Origin: VXNJ01 sp009840625
GTDB taxonomy: Bacteria > Chloroflexota > UBA11872 > VXNJ01
Direction: 5' to 3'
NCBI GenBank assembly: GCA_965207915.1
Contig: OZ242304.1
Coordinates: 1,550,001 to 1,614,000, forward strand
Length of the DNA: 64,000 nt
Below the pieces are notes generated by a model that was given only the letters and a program-made list of their open reading frames with translations, was not told where the DNA came from and did no database searches. The translations under genes were made by a program, and so were the position numbers. This document shows, piece by piece, positions 43,035 to 52,104 of this stretch (positions within the stretch are counted from its first letter, which is position 1; each line of letters opens with the position of its first letter).

Positions 43035-44375
43035 CTATCCGGCCGGTTCCCAATTGAGCGTGTGGGCGGCCGGCGAGATGCCCTGCGGCAAGGGGCCGGG
43101 CACGACGCCGATGCCAAGCCCCCAGACGAGTCGGTCTGCAAGGTACAGGCCGGGCGTGGCCGGCCGCCGCCAGCGCGGCAACCCGGCCAGTTCCGGGGTC
43201 GAGGGCGGCAACGCGGCGATTGCGGCATCGCATATCCGCGCGGGAAGTTGCAGGCGGGCGTTGCCGGCGGGTCCGGGTCGGGCTCCTGCCTGCAACCGGA
43301 ACCGGAACCCGAGGAAAGCTACCGGTTCGGGGTCGGTCGGCCCGATCTTTTGCGGCGGCGGCGGCGCGGGCGGGAGCCAGCGGGTAGGCCGCAGCAGGCA
43401 TCTTCCGCGTGAACGCTCGATTGATGCTCCGGGGGCCAAACGCATCTCGGCCGGTCCGCAGCCGCCGGCAAATGCCTGGGCGGCGGCAAGCACCGAGCGG
43501 CGCGGGATCTGGCCGCTGACCCGGGCACATAGGCTTCGCAGCAACAACTGTTGCAGGGCGTCGGCGAGTTGACCAAATTTTTCGGCGTCGAATTCAAAGG
43601 CCCCGAAAAACTCGCGGCACCCGACCCTCGGCAGCGCCGCTTCGGCCAGGTCCGAGAGTAGTTCCGACTCGGCGCGCAGGTTCTCGGCCGCGCGCGCCAG
43701 TGTGGCCTGGGCCCCCGGGCGGATCTGCTCAAGCAGCGGCAGGACTTGGAGACGAACGCGATTGCGATCGGTTGACGGTTCCAGGTTGCTGGGATCCGTG
43801 CGGTGCGGCAGATCGTGGTCTGCGAGATAGGTCTCGATCGCGGTCCGTCGGATTCCGAGCAGGGGACGGATCCGCGGCGGATCGAACCCGGCGGCCAACA
43901 CCGGCATCCCGGCCAGACCGGCGCTGCCGGATCCGCGCAGCAGCCGCAATAGAAGGGTCTCGGCCTGATCGCCGAGGTGGTGGGCGGTTAGGATTGCCGC
44001 CGCCCGGTGGCGCCGGGCGCATGTCTCGAGGAAGTCCCAGCGGACGTGGCGGGCCCACCCCTCCGGGGAGCGGCCCGCATCGATCGCGGGTGCCGGTTCG
44101 GCCCGTCCGGTTTCGGATTCGATTCCCCAGGCATCGGCCAGTCCGGCCACGAACTCGGCGTCGGCGGAAGAGTCGGGCCGCAGGCGGTGGTCAAAATGCG
44201 CCGCGATCAGGCGGCAGTCGTTGCTCCGGGCCCAGGCCGCGGCCGCGTGGCCCAGGCAGACCGAATCCGGACCGCCCGAGATGGCGACGACCAGGCAATT
44301 CGGCCCTGCCGCAATCACGCCGGACAGGGCCTCGTTGACGGCCCGGCGGATGATGCTGGTTGCTGATCGGCTCAT
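43035..44375 (-). CDS. tilS: tRNA(Ile)-lysidine synthase TilS
   Basis: A 446-aa PP-loop enzyme that modifies C34 of tRNA-Ile(CAU) to lysidine, changing its codon reading from AUG to AUA. The P-loop motif VAISGGPDSVCLG is near residue 32. HHLGDQAETLLLRLLRGSG and GMPVLAA are TilS blocks, and the RPLLGIRRTAIETYL segment follows. A TilS-like C-terminal region follows, with weaker similarity. The gene precedes ftsH, a common pairing. The hypothetical gene at 44477-44881 and dut lie upstream on the same strand. Confidence 0.93.
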   Translation of the reverse strand: MSRSATSIIRRAVNEALSGVIAAGPNCLVVAISGGPDSVCLGHAAAAWARSNDCRLIAAHFDHRLRPDSSADAEFVAGLADAWGIESETGRAEPAPAIDAGRSPEGWARHVRWDFLETCARRHRAAAILTAHHLGDQAETLLLRLLRGSGSAGLAGMPVLAAGFDPPRIRPLLGIRRTAIETYLADHDLPHRTDPSNLEPSTDRNRVRLQVLPLLEQIRPGAQATLARAAENLRAESELLSDLAEAALPRVGCREFFGAFEFDAEKFGQLADALQQLLLRSLCARVSGQIPRRSVLAAAQAFAGGCGPAEMRLAPGASIERSRGRCLLRPTRWLPPAPPPPQKIGPTDPEPVAFLGFRFRLQAGARPGPAGNARLQLPARICDAAIAALPPSTPELAGLPRWRRPATPGLYLADRLVWGLGIGVVPGPLPQGISPAAHTLNWEPAG

Positions 44376-44476
44376 GCTTCAAGCTTTGAATCGCCGCGCG
44401 GCGGCGGCTATGGCAAGTGTGCGGCAAGTTTGCACGGCGCAGGACTCCGGTCGAATTCGGCCCTCAGGCGGGGTCC

Positions 44477-44881
44477 TTAATCGGGGTCGGATTCCGCAGC
44501 TTCGGCGGCGAATGCCATTTGCGCCAGGTGGTCGATCCCACCCGGGGGCGGTCGGTTCAGGAAAAGGTTCGAGAGCCCGTTGGGGCCGTAGCCGAAGTGC
44601 TGGCAGTACCGCAATCGGGCCGAATCGGCTTCCCATCGGATTTGGCGCGGCTTGGTCGCACGGATGTGCTGCGGGTCGTGCCCCCGGGACCGCATGACTT
44701 CAATCGCGTAGTCGCGGGCCTGACCGGCGATTTCCAGCATGCTGAGGCCGCTCCGAGCCGACTTGCCCGGGGCGATCTCCACCGCGAATCCGTATTCGTC
44801 GCCCGATGCCCGTAAGCCGAAAGCGAATACCTGTGGCCCCGGACGCCCGGGTCCGGGCCTGGGCCAACCGAGCTTTGGCAC
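44477..44881 (-). CDS. Hypothetical protein
   Basis: A 134-aa open frame from GTG 44881, with a plausible coding composition and a mid-protein region (GDEYGFAVEIAPGKSARSGLSMLEIAGQARDYAIEVM) that looks folded. I recognise no family. It lies downstream of dut on the same strand and in the same frame; the dut stop is TGA and no other stop occurs between. That could be chance. Its start is uncertain: GTG 44881 is the first standard start codon. Confidence 0.4.
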   Translation of the reverse strand: MPKLGWPRPGPGRPGPQVFAFGLRASGDEYGFAVEIAPGKSARSGLSMLEIAGQARDYAIEVMRSRGHDPQHIRATKPRQIRWEADSARLRYCQHFGYGPNGLSNLFLNRPPPGGIDHLAQMAFAAEAAESDPD

Positions 44882-44977
44882 CAGCCCCAGGATCGTGGAT
44901 TCGTCGCCATCATCGGTCGGTGGCGGCGCGGCGCCATTTGATGCCCGCCCGATTGCGAATGCTCCCCGCGGCCTGGT

Positions 44978-45409
44978 TCAGGACCCGGTCGAACCGAAAC
45001 CGCCCCGCGATGGTGCGTCGATCTTGGCTACTTCGACCAGCTCGACCTGGCCGGCCTCGACCACCAGCGCCTGGGCAATCCGCTCGCCGCGTTCGACCAC
45101 GATTTGGCGCTCGGAAGGGTTAAAGACTAGGGTCTTGAGTTCGTCCTCGGGGCCGCAATAGTCCGAATCCACGATCCCTATTCCGTGCGGCGAAATCAGT
45201 CCCTTGCGGATCGGGGTCGACGAGCGCAGGGCGACCAGCAACGCGTATCCGACCGGCAGGTCGACGATCACGTTGGAGGGGATTAGTGCGGTCTGCCCGG
45301 GTTCGACCACTACGCGGAGGCGGGCGTACAGGTCAAAACCCGCCGCCCCGTCAGTCTGATAGGCCGGCATCGGCAGGTCGCGGTCGATCCGCTGCAGATT
45401 AAGCCGCAT
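44978..45409 (-). CDS. dut: Deoxyuridine 5'-triphosphate nucleotidohydrolase (dUTPase)
   Basis: A 143-aa homotrimeric dUTPase that hydrolyses dUTP to dUMP and pyrophosphate, keeping uracil out of DNA. All five motifs are visible in order: DGAAGFDLYA (1), ALRSSTPIRKG (2), GIGIVDSDYCGPEDE (3), RGERIAQALVV (4) and RGGFGSTG at the C-terminus (5). Length is normal. It lies 29 bp downstream of the DivIC-like gene on the minus strand. Confidence 0.95.
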   Translation of the reverse strand: MRLNLQRIDRDLPMPAYQTDGAAGFDLYARLRVVVEPGQTALIPSNVIVDLPVGYALLVALRSSTPIRKGLISPHGIGIVDSDYCGPEDELKTLVFNPSERQIVVERGERIAQALVVEAGQVELVEVAKIDAPSRGGFGSTGS

Positions 45410-45438
45410 GATTTCCGGCCCGGGACCCGACAGCTCGG

Positions 45439-45846
45439 TTAACGGCCGTTAAGCACGTCCCACCACGCGGCCAGGTTCTCCAGCGGCGATGGATGGGCGG
45501 TCGGGGCCGGCGGCGGCGTTGCGCCGGCGGCCGGAGCCGGGACCGACGCGACCGCGGCGGCCGGAATTCCGGTCAGCAGGAGTTGTTGTTCACCGGGCTC
45601 GATCAGGCCAAGTTCGCCCTTGGCCACTTCTATTACGTAGCTGTCGGACTGGCGGTAGGCGAGCTCTTCCTGGAGAGTCCGGATCTCGCGCTCGGTAGCG
45701 GAAATTTCCTGACGCAGTTGCTGGATCCGCATACCGGTGCCCACGATTTCAGGCTGGGCGTGAATCTGCGAATAGAGCACCGCCAGCGCCCCGGCAAAAA
45801 GGACGATCGCCAGCACCCGCACCCCGATATGGGCCAGTTGCGACAT
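45439..45846 (-). CDS. FtsB/DivIC-like septum formation protein
   Basis: A 135-aa bitopic membrane protein. One hydrophobic span (about residues 8-25) is followed by a coiled coil (IQQLRQEISATEREIRTLQEELAYR). The conserved AKGELGLIEPGEQQLLL segment fits DivIC/FtsB, which link to FtsL in the divisome. A Pro/Ala-rich tail ends the protein. It is divergent from mnmA with about 190 bp between the starts and precedes dut. Confidence 0.78.
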   Translation of the reverse strand: MSQLAHIGVRVLAIVLFAGALAVLYSQIHAQPEIVGTGMRIQQLRQEISATEREIRTLQEELAYRQSDSYVIEVAKGELGLIEPGEQQLLLTGIPAAAVASVPAPAAGATPPPAPTAHPSPLENLAAWWDVLNGR

Positions 45847-46035
45847 GTATGGCCTGTTGCAGACGAGCTTGTTCGGCGGGTCGCCGCACCGGCGCGCAAG
45901 CCGCGGTCGCCGACCCTTCAGAACCCATTATCACGGCCGGTTCCAAGGTGCCTGGCGAGCGCCGAGAATAATCGTGATTGCCGCCCGCGAGGGCGACCCA
46001 TTCCGATTCGACCGCAGCAACAGGCCGATCCCCAG

Positions 46036-47169
46036 ATGTCCAATCCGCTCCATCCCCGGCGCCCCCGCGTGGCGGTGGCGATGAGCGGCGGCGTCGACAG
46101 TTCGGTGGCGGCCGCGTTGCTGGCCGCGGAGGGCTTTTCAGTGGTCGGCTTCACGGTCGACATCTGGCCCGAGCAGGACGCCGATCCGGGCGAACGCAAC
46201 TGTTGTTCGCCGGAGGCGACCGCGACCGCGCGCGCCGTGTGCCGGCAGATCGGGGCGGCCCACGCCCACATCGACATGCGCGATCAATTCCGCGACCAGG
46301 TCGTATCGCCGTTTGCCGCAAGCTATGCGCGCGGACTGACCCCCAATCCCTGCATCGACTGCAACCACCACATCAAGTTCGACGCCATTTTTCCGGCGCT
46401 CGAGGAACTGGGTGCCGACCTGGTGGCAACCGGGCACTACGCCCGCACCGCCACCGATCCGGCGACCGGCCGGCGGCAGCTACTGGCCGCTGCCGATCCC
46501 GCCAAGGACCAGTCGTACGTCCTTTACGTGCTCAGCCAGGAGCGGCTGGCGCGCCTGCTCCTGCCGCTGGGGTCGCTGTCCAAGTCCCAGGTCCGACGCC
46601 AGGCTCAAGACCTTGGGTTGCCCAACGCCGACCGACCCGACAGCGTCGACATCTGCTTCGTGGCCGGCGACTACCGCGATTTCCTAAGCGACCGCGGCGA
46701 GGACCGCGGTGTTCCCGGCCCGCTGCTGCTGACCGACGGGACCGTCATCGGCGAGCATCGCGGGATCTCGGCCTACACCGTGGGACAGCGCCGCGGACTC
46801 GGGGTCTCGGCGGCAACGCCGCTCTACGTGGCCCGGATCGATCCCGGGGAGAACGCGGTTGTACTCGGTCGGCGCGAGGAGTTGCTGCGGACCGAGTTTG
46901 AAATCGCCGGTTTCAATCCGGTCTCGCTCGATGAAGTCGAGCCCGGGCAAGCGGCGACCGTCCGGGTGCGTTCCAGCGCCCGACCGTTGCCGTGCTGGCT
47001 CCAACCCAAGGGCGACGGGCGGGTGAGCGTGGAAATGGGCGAACCGGTCTGGGGGGTTGCGCCCGGGCAGGCGGCGGTCTTCTACGACGGCCCGTTCGTG
47101 CTGGGCGGGGGCACGATCACGCCGGCGGCGGTCCCCCTGCCGGCAGAACGGCTGGCGGTCCCGGGTTAG
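46036..47169 (+). CDS. mnmA: tRNA-specific 2-thiouridylase MnmA
   Basis: A 377-aa PP-loop enzyme that thiolates U34 of tRNA-Lys, -Glu and -Gln. The ATP site is VAVAMSGGVDSSVAAALL near residue 15. The catalytic cysteines are in TPNPCIDCNHHIKFD (about 100) and DSVDICFVAGDYR. The central and C-terminal beta-barrel domains are present (GQRRGLGVSAATPLYVARIDP). ATG 46036 is the first start that fits; the longer frame reads antisense to divIC. Its stop overlaps the stop of the DUF4349 gene by four bases. Confidence 0.96.
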   Translation: MSNPLHPRRPRVAVAMSGGVDSSVAAALLAAEGFSVVGFTVDIWPEQDADPGERNCCSPEATATARAVCRQIGAAHAHIDMRDQFRDQVVSPFAASYARGLTPNPCIDCNHHIKFDAIFPALEELGADLVATGHYARTATDPATGRRQLLAAADPAKDQSYVLYVLSQERLARLLLPLGSLSKSQVRRQAQDLGLPNADRPDSVDICFVAGDYRDFLSDRGEDRGVPGPLLLTDGTVIGEHRGISAYTVGQRRGLGVSAATPLYVARIDPGENAVVLGRREELLRTEFEIAGFNPVSLDEVEPGQAATVRVRSSARPLPCWLQPKGDGRVSVEMGEPVWGVAPGQAAVFYDGPFVLGGGTITPAAVPLPAERLAVPG

Positions 47170-48098
47170 GAATCGGTCTCGGCACCACCGCCCGAATCGG
47201 CCGGCGCTGAACGGCGGTTGACCACCAGCGCGATCACTCCGCCGAGAACCGCCAGCGGCACCAGCCACCACGAGAATGCGATGATCGCTAGCGACCATTC
47301 CAGGATCGCCTCCAGGACCTGCCAGGAAGTTTCCCAGCCCTCGCGGGCCGCGTCCAGGGGGCCGCGGGTATCGTCTTCGTCGGGATCGTAGGTGCGCTGG
47401 ATGTCTACGACCAGCGTCGATAGTTCAACCTGCCTGGCAAGCGAACCCAGCTGGGCTTCGATCCGCTCTATCTCGCCGCGGGTGGCAAACAGGCGGTCGG
47501 TGACCAGCACCACGTCCTCGACCCCTTCGGCATCCGCCAGCAGGGTAAGGTACTGCCCCTCGGTCGCGCGCAGGTTGCGCAGCCGGGCCTCGTAGTCGGT
47601 CACCTGCGTGGTCACGTCCTCCGAGCTGGTGTTCTGGGACACGACCGTCTCGGCCAGTTCGGCGATCCGGGCGCGGGCCGAATCGAACCCGTCGGCCGGG
47701 ATTCGCAGCCGCAAGTAGGCGCTTTCCGACTTGGTGGACCGCCCGGTCTCGTCGCGCGGACCGGCAAAGATCTCCGAATCGACCACGAATCCGCCGCTGG
47801 CGACGGTGATTTCGCCAACCCGGGCAAATGCCCGGTCGACGTCCTCGACCTCGATGTTGATGCGGCCCGTGCGGATGATCTGGCGACCGAGGTCGTCGAT
47901 CGGGACCGATCCGTCCGCCTTGCTTGTTGGTACAGCTCCGGATTCGGTTTGGATGGACGCGGGTGCGGCCATCGCAAAGTCAGCCGCGGCCATCGCCTCC
48001 ATGCTGTCGGCCTCTTCACCGAACGCCGGCCCGTCGCAGGCGGCCAGCACCAGCGCTGCCAGTAACAACCCGGCCAGCAGCCGCGCCCGATTCAGCAT
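47166..48098 (-). CDS. DUF4349 lipoprotein
   Basis: A 310-aa secreted protein with a lipobox (ALVLAACDGP, Cys near residue 21). The DUF4349 domain starts RQIIRTGRINIEVEDVDRAFARVGEI (about residue 72) and includes a coiled coil (DVTTQVTDYEARLRNLRATEGQYLTLL). The C-terminal span (SLAIIAFSWWLVPLAVLGGVIALVV) is followed by a short tail. The protein therefore has a lipid anchor and a membrane span. The function of the family is unknown. It is convergent with mnmA. Confidence 0.88.
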   Translation of the reverse strand: MLNRARLLAGLLLAALVLAACDGPAFGEEADSMEAMAAADFAMAAPASIQTESGAVPTSKADGSVPIDDLGRQIIRTGRINIEVEDVDRAFARVGEITVASGGFVVDSEIFAGPRDETGRSTKSESAYLRLRIPADGFDSARARIAELAETVVSQNTSSEDVTTQVTDYEARLRNLRATEGQYLTLLADAEGVEDVVLVTDRLFATRGEIERIEAQLGSLARQVELSTLVVDIQRTYDPDEDDTRGPLDAAREGWETSWQVLEAILEWSLAIIAFSWWLVPLAVLGGVIALVVNRRSAPADSGGGAETDS

Positions 48099-48365
48099 GG
48101 ATTACCGCCCCTCAACTGGCCGATACTACTGGCCGGCTTTGCCGCGCCGGTAGCAATTGTCTTGGTTGTCAAGCGCGGGGAGGTGGCGTCGGAGGGGGGT
48201 GTGTTGGAGGTCGGAGAGGAGAGGCTTGCTAGCTGACCGGTTTCTGATTCCGACGTCGATCGAGTAGGAATCGCAGATTTCGCCGCCATGACCCTGGCAC
48301 CGGGCACGGCTTCGCCAGGGACCCTGCCCCGGCCAGTTGGTCGGGGCGATCCGGAGCGGGTAGCC

Positions 48366-49315
48366 CTACCGGGCGGGAGCTTCCTCTCCGCGCCAGTACT
48401 CGCCGTTCCTGAGCATCGCGTTCAGGACCACCAGCAGCTTCCTCATGCAGGCCGTCAATGCGACCTTCTTGGGCTTGCCGTTCCCAACCAACCGCTCGTA
48501 GAACTCCCGGATCTGAGGGTTGTGCTTTGAGGCCACCAGCGTCGCCATGTAGAGGGTCGAGCGCACCTTCGGGCGTCCGCCCCAAGTGGCTCGCCGGCCG
48601 CTGTAGCCGCCGCTGTCGCGATTGAGCGGGGCGACCCCGGCCAATGCCGCGATCTCTTTCTCGCCGACCGTTCCAGCTCGGGCAGGTGGGCCAGGAGAAC
48701 GGCCGACAGCTGCGGGCCGACGCCCGGCGCCGACTGGATCAGATCGCTGCAGGTCGCAAGGTCCGGGTTGGCGGCGATCTGGTCCTGGATGTGGCGGTCG
48801 TAAGTCTGGATGCGGCGCTCGAGGCCCGCGATGGCCCGCTTGGTCTCCACGCGCACCTGCAGGGACGAGACCGTTCGCAGCCGGTTGCTCTCGGCAGTAA
48901 GCAGATCCACCAGCTGGCCGCGGCGAACCACCAGCTCGGCCAGCTGGCGCCGGTCCGGCGACCTGGGTTCGCGTGCCGGCGGCTTGACCGCCGCGGCATA
49001 GCGGGCGATGACCCTGGCGTCGATCCGGTCGGTCTTGGCCAGGATGCCCAGGGCGCGGGCAAAGTCCCTGACCTGGCGCGGATTTACCACCGCGACCGCG
49101 AGGCCGGCGTCGCGGAGCGCGTCGGCCAGCAGATCCTCGTAGCCGCCCGTGGCCTCCATCACCACCAGCGCCACCGGCAGGTTCTTGAGTCGCTTGATCA
49201 ACGCCCTGAACCCGGTCGCCGAGTTGGACAGGCTCAGGGCCTTGCCCTCGGGGCTGATCGCGACATCGATTGACTTCTTGGCCACGTCGACGCCGACGTA
49301 CACAGCGTCCTGCAT
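48366..49315 (-). pseudogene. IS110-family transposase, frameshifted
   Basis: The first part (49315 to about 48675) encodes the DEDD RuvC-like domain: YVGVDVAKKSIDVAI, MEATGGYEDLL, and AKTDRIDARVIARYAAAVKP. The C-terminal transposase_20 domain follows in another frame: EIAALAGVAPLNRDSGGYSG and TLYMATLVASKHNPQIREFYERL. Inserting one base near 48673-48674 (CC, or GG on the minus strand) restores a single protein of about 315 residues. GCTTGCTA occurs on both sides (48224-48231 and 49432-49439), a possible boundary hint only. Element ends are not defined. Confidence 0.85.
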
Positions 49316-49473
49316 ATGCAAGACTCCTCGTAACTACTCCCGGCGCAACCTCCAACCTTGCCGATTCGGGGTATAGCAGTCCGCCAGGCAATTGTTCGGA
49401 GTCAATGCGTCGGGAGAACCGGGTGCGGGGAGCTTGCTACCGGACGGTGTCAAACCACCGAGACAGCGGCGTC
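49316..49473 (-). other. Non-coding region upstream of the IS110 transposase
   Basis: This region lies between the transposase start and the stop of a glycosyltransferase gene and has no open frame I can support. In IS110 elements the non-coding end next to the transposase can encode a bridge RNA that pairs with target and donor. The position fits that, but I cannot identify its loops. The opposite flank, 48099-48365, also shows no gene. Confidence 0.25.
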
Positions 49474-50166
49474 CTACCGCACCCGGGACATCCCGTCCGA
49501 AAGATACAAGGCAAGCAGGGTCAGCAGAGCCATCGGTCCGTCGCGCCAGACCGAGAGTTTCTTGCCCTCGCGGCGGGGCGCATAACTGATCGGGAGCTGG
49601 ACGATGCGCTCGCCCGCCAGCAGGAGCTTGGCGGTGATTTCGGCTTCGATTTCGAACCCGTTCGATTCCAGTTCAAGACTCAGCGCCAGCTCCCGGTCAA
49701 GGAGCTTGTAGCAGGTCTCCATGTCCCTGAGGTCGGCCCCGTAAATGCGGTTGGCGACCCAGGTGATGAAGCGGTTGCCCCAGCGCAACAGCAGCCGTTG
49801 ACCGGAGAAATCGCGGTAGCCGAAGGCGACCCGGGCCCCGTCCCGTTCGACGCTGGCCAGCAGTCGCAAGAGATCGCGCGGATGGTACTCAAGGTCGGCG
49901 TCCTGTATGGCCACGAACCTTCCTGAAGCCGCCTGCAGGGCCCGGCGGACCGCGGCCCCCTTGCCCTGGTTCCGGGGCGCGCGCAAGAGGCTGACCCTGG
50001 GGTCGGTGAGCGATTCGAGATACTGCAGCGAACCGTCGTCGGATGCGTCGTCGGCGAACACGAACTCGCAGTCCTCCGGCAACGCCAGGAGTCGCTCGAG
50101 CTGCTCTGGAAGCTGGGCGGCCTCGTTGTAGACCGGGACCAGGACCGAGAGTTTTATCGGGGCCAT
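49474..50166 (-). CDS. Glycosyltransferase family 2, dolichol-phosphate-glucosyltransferase-like
   Basis: A 230-aa GT-A fold enzyme. SVLVPVYNEAAQLPEQL is the N-terminal nucleotide-binding strand, FADDASDDGSLQYL follows, and the DxD motif is IQDADLEYHP. It resembles DPM1/ALG5-like transferases that attach sugars to lipid carriers. No membrane span is obvious except a weak hydrophobic end (MALLTLLALYLS). It overlaps the next glycosyltransferase gene by 13 bases. IS110 remnants lie directly downstream of its stop. Confidence 0.88.
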   Translation of the reverse strand: MAPIKLSVLVPVYNEAAQLPEQLERLLALPEDCEFVFADDASDDGSLQYLESLTDPRVSLLRAPRNQGKGAAVRRALQAASGRFVAIQDADLEYHPRDLLRLLASVERDGARVAFGYRDFSGQRLLLRWGNRFITWVANRIYGADLRDMETCYKLLDRELALSLELESNGFEIEAEITAKLLLAGERIVQLPISYAPRREGKKLSVWRDGPMALLTLLALYLSDGMSRVR

Positions 50167-50852
50167 GATCTAAGCCGCCCGTAGAGGCGCAGCAGGTCCC
50201 AGAAAGCGCGGGCCACGACCAGGGGATTGAGCCCGGTCTGGCTCCCGGCCCGGCGCGGGTAGTGTTCGAGTCCGACCTCGGCGATCCGGGCGCCCAGCTT
50301 GCTGGCCTTGGCCATGATCTCGGCCGAGATGAAGCCGCCCTCGCTCTCCAGATCCAGGGAACGGACGAATCCGGCTCTGAACAGCTTGAATCCGCAGTCC
50401 AGATCGCGCGGACTGAACCCGAGCAGGGCCCCGGCCAAGGCGGCCCAGGCACGCGAGGGCAACGCCCGGGAAGATCCCTCGGCGCGCTGCCGGCGGAAAC
50501 CGATCACCATGTCGTTGCCCTCGATCAGCGCCAGGAGCTTGCCCACGTCGGCAGGGTCGAACTGGCCGTCGCCGTCGCAGAAGCCGACCAGGTCCCCGCG
50601 CGCGGCCCCGAAACCGGTCTTTAGCGCCGCTCCGTAGCCGCGGTTCGACGGGTGTGATTCAAGCCGCACCCCGGGGTTGCGGCAGAGCTCTTCGGCCCGC
50701 GCCGCAGTGGCATCCGTGGAACCGTCGTCCACCAGGATCAGCTCCCAATTCAGGCCGCTCCGTTCGAGTGCGGCGACGGCCTGCCCGGCGACTGCCCGCA
50801 CATTGGCCTCTTCGTTGTAGAGCGGCAGGAAAAAACTCAACTCGGTGGTCAC
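50154..50852 (-). CDS. Glycosyltransferase family 2, DPM1-like
   Basis: A 232-aa GT2 enzyme. ELSFFLPLYNEEANVRAV starts the fold, LILVDDGSTDATAARAEEL is the nucleotide-binding region, and CDGDGQFDPADVGKLL has the DxD motif. GTG 50852 has GGGGG 9 bases upstream and starts just before the homologous part; the upstream frame is not family-like. It is probably co-transcribed with the next glycosyltransferase gene. The pair may build lipid-linked sugars, but no other glycan genes are adjacent. Confidence 0.88.
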   Translation of the reverse strand: MTTELSFFLPLYNEEANVRAVAGQAVAALERSGLNWELILVDDGSTDATAARAEELCRNPGVRLESHPSNRGYGAALKTGFGAARGDLVGFCDGDGQFDPADVGKLLALIEGNDMVIGFRRQRAEGSSRALPSRAWAALAGALLGFSPRDLDCGFKLFRAGFVRSLDLESEGGFISAEIMAKASKLGARIAEVGLEHYPRRAGSQTGLNPLVVARAFWDLLRLYGRLRSWPR

Positions 50853-50985
50853 TTGTTGGAACCCCCGTATGCCGCCCCGTCGGTGCGCAGATTCGGTCCG
50901 GCCGGCGATTATCTTCCAAATATTCGGAACCCGGATTCGATAATGGCGAACTTGATTGCTTGATGCCGCCCGCCGAAGGGGTTTA

Positions 50986-52104
50986 ATGGAATCGCCGCTG
51001 CGCCTGCTCATCCCGGGTCCAATCGATCTGGATAAGCGCGTGCTGGCGGCGCTGGCAGAACCTGTAATCCCTCATTACGGGGACGACTGGGTCGCACTTT
51101 ACCGGCGCTTGCAGGATGGGGTGCGTCCGCACGCCGGAACCGCCGGCAGCGTTTTTCTGCTGGCCGCTTCAGGGTCCGGCGCCCTGGACGCCGGGGTGCG
51201 CTCGCTGACCTCTCCCGGTGATCGCGTGCTGGTTCCGGTGAGCGGCTATTTCTCGCAACGCTTTTACGAAATCGCGCTGGCCAACAACCTCGAAGCGTAC
51301 AAGCTGGACGTAAAGCCGGGCCTTGCTCCCACGCCCGAGCAAATCGCCGAGGCGATCGACTCGCTGTCGATCAAGACGCTGCTGCTGTGCCACAACGAGA
51401 CCTCCTGCGGGGCGATTTGTGACGTGGAGGCCATCGGCCGGGTCTGCCAAAGCCGGGGCGTGAACGTCTTTTTGGATGCAATTTCCTCGCTGGCCTCGGT
51501 CGAAATCCGAGCCGATGACTGGGGGCTGGACTACGTCGCGGCGGCATCGCAAAAGGGGCTGGAGGGTCCGCCCGGGCTGGCTCCGGCAATCATCACTCCG
51601 CGCGGCTGGGACACCTACGACCGCAACCCTGCCCGGTCGGTCGGCTGGTACTTCGACTTCGGTGTCTGGCGCGGTTTCGAGCGCGATCTCGGGGAGTACC
51701 ACCCGCAACCCGCCACCATGCCGGTCAACGTTGCCCGCGCCCTTGACGTTGCCATCGGCCTGCAGGCCGGCGAGAGCCGCGGCGATCGCTACCGGCGGAT
51801 CGCGGCCGGCGCGGCCGGTCTGCGCTCGTCGCTGCGCGAACTGGGCTTTAAGATCCTGGCGCCCGAATCGGTCGCATCGCCGACGGTGACCTGCGCCTTC
51901 GTGCCGCCCGACCTTGAAGGGCGCGTCGGCGATCTTTTGGCCTGGATGCGCAACGAGTGCGGCTTCATCCTGGCCGAGGGTTTCGGTCCGCTGCAGGGGC
52001 GGATTATCCGCATCGGACACATGTCGCGCCTGGTCTTCGAAAGTTATCTCCCCGAGTTCCTGTCCGGAATCGAGCGCTACCTGCGTTTGGCCCGGGCGGC
52101 TTGA
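50986..52104 (+). CDS. Class V aminotransferase (alanine-glyoxylate/serine-pyruvate type)
   Basis: A 372-aa PLP enzyme of the AGXT/PucG group. It starts LRLLIPGPIDLDKRVLAAL, and FLLAASGSGALDAGVRSL is the glycine-rich cofactor site. The PLP lysine is in AAASQKGLEGPPGLA (about residue 190). IRIGHMS near the C-terminus is family-typical. It may transfer an amino group between alanine or serine and glyoxylate or pyruvate; the exact substrate is unknown. ATG 50986 has AAGGGG close upstream. Its stop overlaps the TTG of the next gene. Confidence 0.87.
   Translation: MESPLRLLIPGPIDLDKRVLAALAEPVIPHYGDDWVALYRRLQDGVRPHAGTAGSVFLLAASGSGALDAGVRSLTSPGDRVLVPVSGYFSQRFYEIALANNLEAYKLDVKPGLAPTPEQIAEAIDSLSIKTLLLCHNETSCGAICDVEAIGRVCQSRGVNVFLDAISSLASVEIRADDWGLDYVAAASQKGLEGPPGLAPAIITPRGWDTYDRNPARSVGWYFDFGVWRGFERDLGEYHPQPATMPVNVARALDVAIGLQAGESRGDRYRRIAAGAAGLRSSLRELGFKILAPESVASPTVTCAFVPPDLEGRVGDLLAWMRNECGFILAEGFGPLQGRIIRIGHMSRLVFESYLPEFLSGIERYLRLARAA

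Noticed and set aside
48366..49391. A 341-codon frame as the intact IS110 transposase
   Set aside because: Only its C-terminal third has transposase motifs; the DEDD domain is in the other frame, so the gene is frameshifted.
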